A stretch of 9,747 nucleotides of DNA from an uncultured Nitrososphaerota archaeon (GTDB lineage Bacteria; Bacillota; Clostridia; Oscillospirales; Ruminococcaceae). Below the pieces are notes generated by a model. The model saw only the letters and a program-made list of their open reading frames with translations. It searched no databases and was not told the origin of the DNA. Of the stretch, positions 7,066-9,747 are shown piece after piece; position 1 is the stretch's first letter; every line of letters begins with the position of its first letter. The stretch spans positions 1 through 9,747 of the forward strand of contig CAKXAF010000080.1 of assembly GCA_934869045.1 (NCBI GenBank), written 5' to 3'. The translations under genes were made by a program, and so were the position numbers.

Positions 7066-7121
7066 CGGCATGTTTTCAACCTTCTCCCGACCGGACAGCC
7101 GCCGGGAGGAACACAGGCGGG

Positions 7122-8315
7122 TTAGTCCTTATTGTTCAGGCAGGCGATGCCAGGGAGCTCCAGACCTTCCAGGAACTCCAGAGACGCGCCGCCGCCGGTG
7201 GAGATGTGGGTCATCTTATCGGCAAAGCCGAGCTTCTCCACCGCCGCAGCAGAGTCGCCGCCGCCGATGATGGAAATCGCGCCGGAATCCGCCACAGCCT
7301 TGGCCACCGCCACGGTACCGGAAGCAAAGTGCTCCCACTCAGAAACGCCCATGGGCCCGTTCCAGACCACAGTACCCGCGCCGATCAGGCTCTTGGAGAA
7401 CAGCTCCTGGGTGGTCGGCCCAATATCCAGACCCATCCAGCCGTCCGGGATCGCATCGGAGTAAATCCGCATATAGGGGGTTTCGGGATTGTACTCGCGG
7501 CCCACGATGTTGTCCACAGGAATAATGAAGCTGACGCCCTTGGCGCGGGCTTTGGCCATCAGATCACGGGCCAGATCCAGCTTATCTTCCTCGCAGATGG
7601 AGGTGCCGGTGGAGTTGCCCATGGCGCGCATGAAGGTGTAGGCCATCCCGCCGCCAATGATGAGCGTGTCAACCTTGTCGATGAGGTTATTAATAACGCC
7701 GATTTTGTCAGAAACCTTAGCGCCGCCCAAAATCGCAACAAAGGGGCGCTTGGGATCTTCCAGCGCCTGCCCCATAATGGAGATTTCCTTCTGGATCAGG
7801 TAGCCGCAGACCGCGGGGAGGTAGTCGGCTACACCAGCGGTGGAAGCATGGGCGCGGTGGGCGGTACCAAAGGCGTCGTTGACGTAGATTTCCGCCATGG
7901 AAGCTAACTCTTTGGCAAAGGCAGGGTCGTTTTTCTCCTCTTCCTTATGGAAGCGGACGTTCTCGAGAAGCATCATTTCGCCGGGCTTGAGAGCAGCGGC
8001 TTTGGCCTTGGCGTCCTCACCGATGACGTCGGATGCCATGGCGACATCCATGCCCAGCAGCTCAGAGAGCCGGGCAGCCACAGGGGCCAGGGAGTACTTC
8101 ATGTTGAACTCGCCCTTGGGGCGGCCCAGATGGGAGCAGGCGATAACAGCAGCGCCATTATCCAGCAGATATTTCAGGGTTTTGATGGATTCACGGATGC
8201 GCTTGTCGTCCGTGATCTTCCCGTCGGCCAGCGGGACGTTGAAATCGCAGCGGACAAGGACTTTTTTGCCCTTTACATCGATGTCCTCAACCGTTTTTTT
8301 GTTGTAAGAGGTCAT
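7122..8315 (-). CDS. pgk: Phosphoglycerate kinase
   Basis: This 397-residue two-lobed enzyme transfers phosphate from 1,3-bisphosphoglycerate to ADP, making ATP in glycolysis. The N lobe has R22, D24 and N26 in VRCDFNVPL, H62 and R65 in SHLGRPKG, R121 in LLENVRFHKEEEKN and R154 in NDAFGTAHRAHAS. The C lobe has K200 and K204 in GGAKVSDK, GGGMAYTF (221-228), NGPMGVSE (319-326) and GGGDS (351-355). Most relatives have GVFE where this protein has GVSE, so S325 is unusual. I start at 8315 because AAAGGA (8324-8329) lies eight bases upstream. An in-frame ATG at 8322-8324 would add Met-Thr-Asn but overlaps that site. A strong promoter lies just upstream, making this the first gene of the glycolytic block. 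Confidence 0.97.
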   Translation of the reverse strand: MTSYNKKTVEDIDVKGKKVLVRCDFNVPLADGKITDDKRIRESIKTLKYLLDNGAAVIACSHLGRPKGEFNMKYSLAPVAARLSELLGMDVAMASDVIGEDAKAKAAALKPGEMMLLENVRFHKEEEKNDPAFAKELASMAEIYVNDAFGTAHRAHASTAGVADYLPAVCGYLIQKEISIMGQALEDPKRPFVAILGGAKVSDKIGVINNLIDKVDTLIIGGGMAYTFMRAMGNSTGTSICEEDKLDLARDLMAKARAKGVSFIIPVDNIVGREYNPETPYMRIYSDAIPDGWMGLDIGPTTQELFSKSLIGAGTVVWNGPMGVSEWEHFASGTVAVAKAVADSGAISIIGGGDSAAAVEKLGFADKMTHISTGGGASLEFLEGLELPGIACLNNKD

Positions 8316-8323
8316 GTTCGTCA

Positions 8324-8329
8324 TCCTTT
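8324..8329 (-). promoter_or_regulatory. Ribosome-binding site that decides the pgk start
   Basis: AAAGGA on the minus strand is eight bases from the ATG at 8313-8315. It abuts and partly overlaps the alternative ATG at 8322-8324, which therefore could not use it. This favours the shorter 397-residue protein beginning MTSYNKK. Confidence 0.75.
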
Positions 8330-8372
8330 CAATTTTTATCTGATTTGTTAAAGATCAAACAATCTCTACCTT

Positions 8373-8401
8373 ATTTTATCGCATATTGGAGATTTTTTCA
8401 A
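8373..8401 (-). promoter_or_regulatory. Strong sigma-A-type promoter of pgk
   Basis: On the minus strand TTGAAA (8396-8401) and TAAAAT (8373-8378) are separated by exactly 17 bases, and the region around them is AT-rich. This closely matches the vegetative consensus TTGACA-17-TATAAT. Transcription would start near 8366 and give a leader of roughly 50 bases before pgk. The leader contains a weak inverted repeat, TTGTT and AACAA, that I cannot assign to a known regulator. Confidence 0.82.
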
Positions 8402-8439
8402 GAGGATTGACACAAAATTTATCCAGTAAATCCGCCGAA

Positions 8440-8458
8440 AGGGAAATCGATTTTCCCT
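8440..8458 (-). terminator. Weak hairpin after the DegV-family gene
   Basis: AGGGAAA (8440-8446) pairs with TTTCCCT (8452-8458) around five bases. It lies about 35 bases past the stop codon of the DegV-family gene on the minus strand and ahead of the pgk promoter. Only TTCGG follows, so the U-tract is poor. It may reduce readthrough into pgk, but confidence is low. Confidence 0.3.
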
Positions 8459-8492
8459 CACTTCCGGTCATTTTCTCCAAAGCGCGGTCTTC

Positions 8493-9368
8493 CTATTTCT
8501 TCAGCTTCTCCTTGATGATGATTCCGATGATCCGGTACCCGGCGTTGATGCTGATGGCGGCGCCGGCAGTCGTGGTCATGCTGCTGGCATATCCGAAGGC
8601 CTTCCTAGCCTCCGCGTCCATGGTGTCGATGTATTCCTGCACAGAGCCGCCGATGATGCAGTATGGCGTGTGAGGAATCATTCGCTCCTGAGCAATTTTG
8701 AGGAGGGCCGGGATCACCGCCTTGTCCCCCCGGACCTTGGCCACCGTCTTGGATTCGCCGTCCTCAAAGGTAATGATGGGCTTGAGGCCCATCAGCTCTC
8801 CCACAAAGGCTGCCGCACAGCCGACGCGGCCGCTGCGCTTGACAAATTCCAGCGTATACGGCGCAAAATAGATCCGGCAGCTGGCGAACCAGTCCTCCAG
8901 ATAAGCGACAATTTCCGCCGGAGAAGCTCCTTTTTCCGCCTTTTTTGCCGCTTCCACTACCGGATATCCATATCCGATGGTGTAGCTTTTCGAATCCACA
9001 ATGTGAATGGAGAAGCCTTCTTTTGCCTCCGGGTGCGTCTCAAAAAATTCTTCCCGCGCCATCAGGGAGTTGCTATAGGTGCTGGATCCTTTGGAATTGA
9101 TGGAGGTGTAGATCAGGTCCGTGTACCCTTCCTGCCAGATCTCCTCATACGCCTCCAGGAACTGCATCGCCGTATACTGCGCGGTGCTGGGGAGTTTCGG
9201 ACTGGTGGCGAGGATCTGATAAAACTCCCCATTGGTAAAGTCCTTGCGCTCCGTGTAGCTTTGATCGCCCACGATGATTGCAAAAGGCAGGATGCGGATG
9301 CCATAGCGCTCCTCAAGTTCCTTTGGAATATCGCAGGCTGAATCGGTCACGATCTTGATTTTTCTCAT
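8493..9368 (-). CDS. DegV-family (FakB-like) fatty-acid-binding protein
   Basis: The 291-residue protein fits the DegV/FakB family, members of which hold a fatty acid so that FakA can phosphorylate its carboxyl group for phospholipid synthesis. Visible signatures are IVTDSACDIP (6-15), PSTAQYT (60-66), the SINSKGSSTYSNS segment (89-101), VDSKS (124-128) and LEFVKRSGRVG (173-183), each resembling the corresponding family pattern. The C-terminal segment usually written HTGPGALG reads INAGYRIIG here, so N275 replaces the usual histidine. I start at 9368 because TAAGGA (9379-9384) lies ten bases upstream and the family always begins with this VTDS strand. The longer open frame to 9470 overlaps trmL. 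The gene ends in TAG. It is probably co-transcribed with trmL. Confidence 0.9.
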   Translation of the reverse strand: MRKIKIVTDSACDIPKELEERYGIRILPFAIIVGDQSYTERKDFTNGEFYQILATSPKLPSTAQYTAMQFLEAYEEIWQEGYTDLIYTSINSKGSSTYSNSLMAREEFFETHPEAKEGFSIHIVDSKSYTIGYGYPVVEAAKKAEKGASPAEIVAYLEDWFASCRIYFAPYTLEFVKRSGRVGCAAAFVGELMGLKPIITFEDGESKTVAKVRGDKAVIPALLKIAQERMIPHTPYCIIGGSVQEYIDTMDAEARKAFGYASSMTTTAGAAISINAGYRIIGIIIKEKLKK

Positions 9369-9378
9369 GTTTTTCCCA

Positions 9379-9384
9379 TCCTTA
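9379..9384 (-). promoter_or_regulatory. Ribosome-binding site of the DegV-family gene, overlapping the trmL stop codon
   Basis: TAAGGA on the minus strand contains the TAA stop of trmL (9382-9384) as its first three bases and lies ten bases before the start at 9368. Ribosomes finishing trmL would stand on this site, so translation of the two genes is likely coupled. Confidence 0.65.
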
Positions 9385-9747
9385 TGTAAGATCCGCGTCA
9401 TCCCAGTGCAGCCGGTGCAGGCTGCCGCAGGTCTCCAGATCAGGGTATCCCCACTGCCGCAGGGCCTCATAAACGCCGATGGCTACGGAATTGGAAAGAT
9501 TCAGACTCCGCACCTCGGACTTCATCGGAATCCGGACACAATCATCGGGATGAGCCTTTAAAAGCTCTTCTGGCAGTCCCGCGTCCTCCCGGCCGAACAC
9601 CAGGAAGGCCCCATCCGGGTAAAGGGCATCGGAATGGATCTTCCGCGCCTTGGTAGAAAAGAAAAAGTACGGCCCCGGGCAGCGCTCCGCAAACTCCTCC
9701 CAGCCGTCATAATAGGTGATGTCAAGGAGATGCCAGTAATCCAGTCC
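9382..9747 (-). CDS. trmL: tRNA (cytidine(34)-2'-O)-methyltransferase, SPOUT family, N-terminus cut by window edge
   Basis: The visible 121 codons are the C-terminal part of a TrmL/YibK-type SPOUT methyltransferase. Enzymes of this family methylate the ribose of the wobble nucleotide (position 34) in leucine tRNAs, using S-adenosylmethionine. The fragment opens with GLDYWHLLDITYYDGW, the usual region after strand three. It then has FSTKARK, the knot motif VFGREDAGLP (50-59) and IPM (73-75) leading to RSLNLSNSVAIGVYEALRQ (80-98). These last elements form the trefoil-knot cofactor site. About 45 N-terminal residues are missing compared with E. coli TrmL (157 residues). The frame is open to the window edge, and the gene ends 13 bases before the DegV-family gene starts. 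Confidence 0.92.
   Translation of the reverse strand, partial: GLDYWHLLDITYYDGWEEFAERCPGPYFFFSTKARKIHSDALYPDGAFLVFGREDAGLPEELLKAHPDDCVRIPMKSEVRSLNLSNSVAIGVYEALRQWGYPDLETCGSLHRLHWDDADLT

Noticed and set aside
7084..7108. Second hairpin CTCCCG/CGGGAG between the pgk stop and the terminator
   Set aside because: It has a six-pair stem with a 13-base loop and no following T-run, so it is not distinguishable from chance in GC-rich sequence.
8341..8365. Operator in the pgk leader (TTGTT/AACAA inverted repeat)
   Set aside because: The arms are only five A/T-rich bases and do not match the CggR operator pattern known from Bacillus. It is too weak to list as a site.
9369..9470. N-terminal extension of the DegV-family gene up to 9470
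   Set aside because: The extra 34 residues overlap trmL in another frame and are not family-like. A good ribosome-binding site precedes the start at 9368.

Overview
The window looks like chromosome of a GC-rich Firmicute, most likely a clostridial gut anaerobe of the Oscillospiraceae type. This is inferred from the pgk-tpiA-gpmI glycolytic order, the YesM/YesN-style two-component pair, the DegV protein, strong AAGGAG-type ribosome-binding sites and GC-rich codon use. No marker gene fixes the species. Every supported gene lies on the minus strand, so transcription runs from high to low coordinates. Coding density is high: the longest non-coding gap is 215 bases (1929-2143), and no gap exceeds 300 bases.

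In order of transcription: (1) the 3' part of trmL, a tRNA wobble-ribose methyltransferase cut by the window edge (9382-9747); (2) a DegV-family fatty-acid-binding protein (8493-9368), whose ribosome-binding site overlaps the trmL stop codon; (3) a strong promoter (8373-8401) and the lower-glycolysis block pgk (7122-8315), tpiA (6192-6962) and gpmI (4635-6155), with a terminator/attenuator-like hairpin between pgk and tpiA; (4) a CtpE/PacL-like cation P-type ATPase (2144-4513), split by one in-frame TAG into a 90-codon head and a long body, probably a recent pseudogene; (5) a near-perfect inverted-repeat terminator (2075-2135); (6) a separate two-component operon with its own promoter, consisting of a membrane sensor histidine kinase (117-1928) and the first 30 codons of its response regulator (1-90).

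Pgk and TpiA are two central glycolytic enzymes, and GpmI converts 3-phosphoglycerate to 2-phosphoglycerate. The usual partners gapA and eno do not adjoin this block within the window. The two-component pair resembles those that sense extracellular sugars or peptides and control neighbouring transporters, but any target lies beyond the left edge.

I found no mobile element, CRISPR array, RNA gene or undescribed multi-gene system. The points most worth a second look are the amber-interrupted ATPase, the hairpins in the pgk-tpiA and gpmI-ATPase gaps, and two substitutions at normally conserved positions, in PGK and in the DegV protein.
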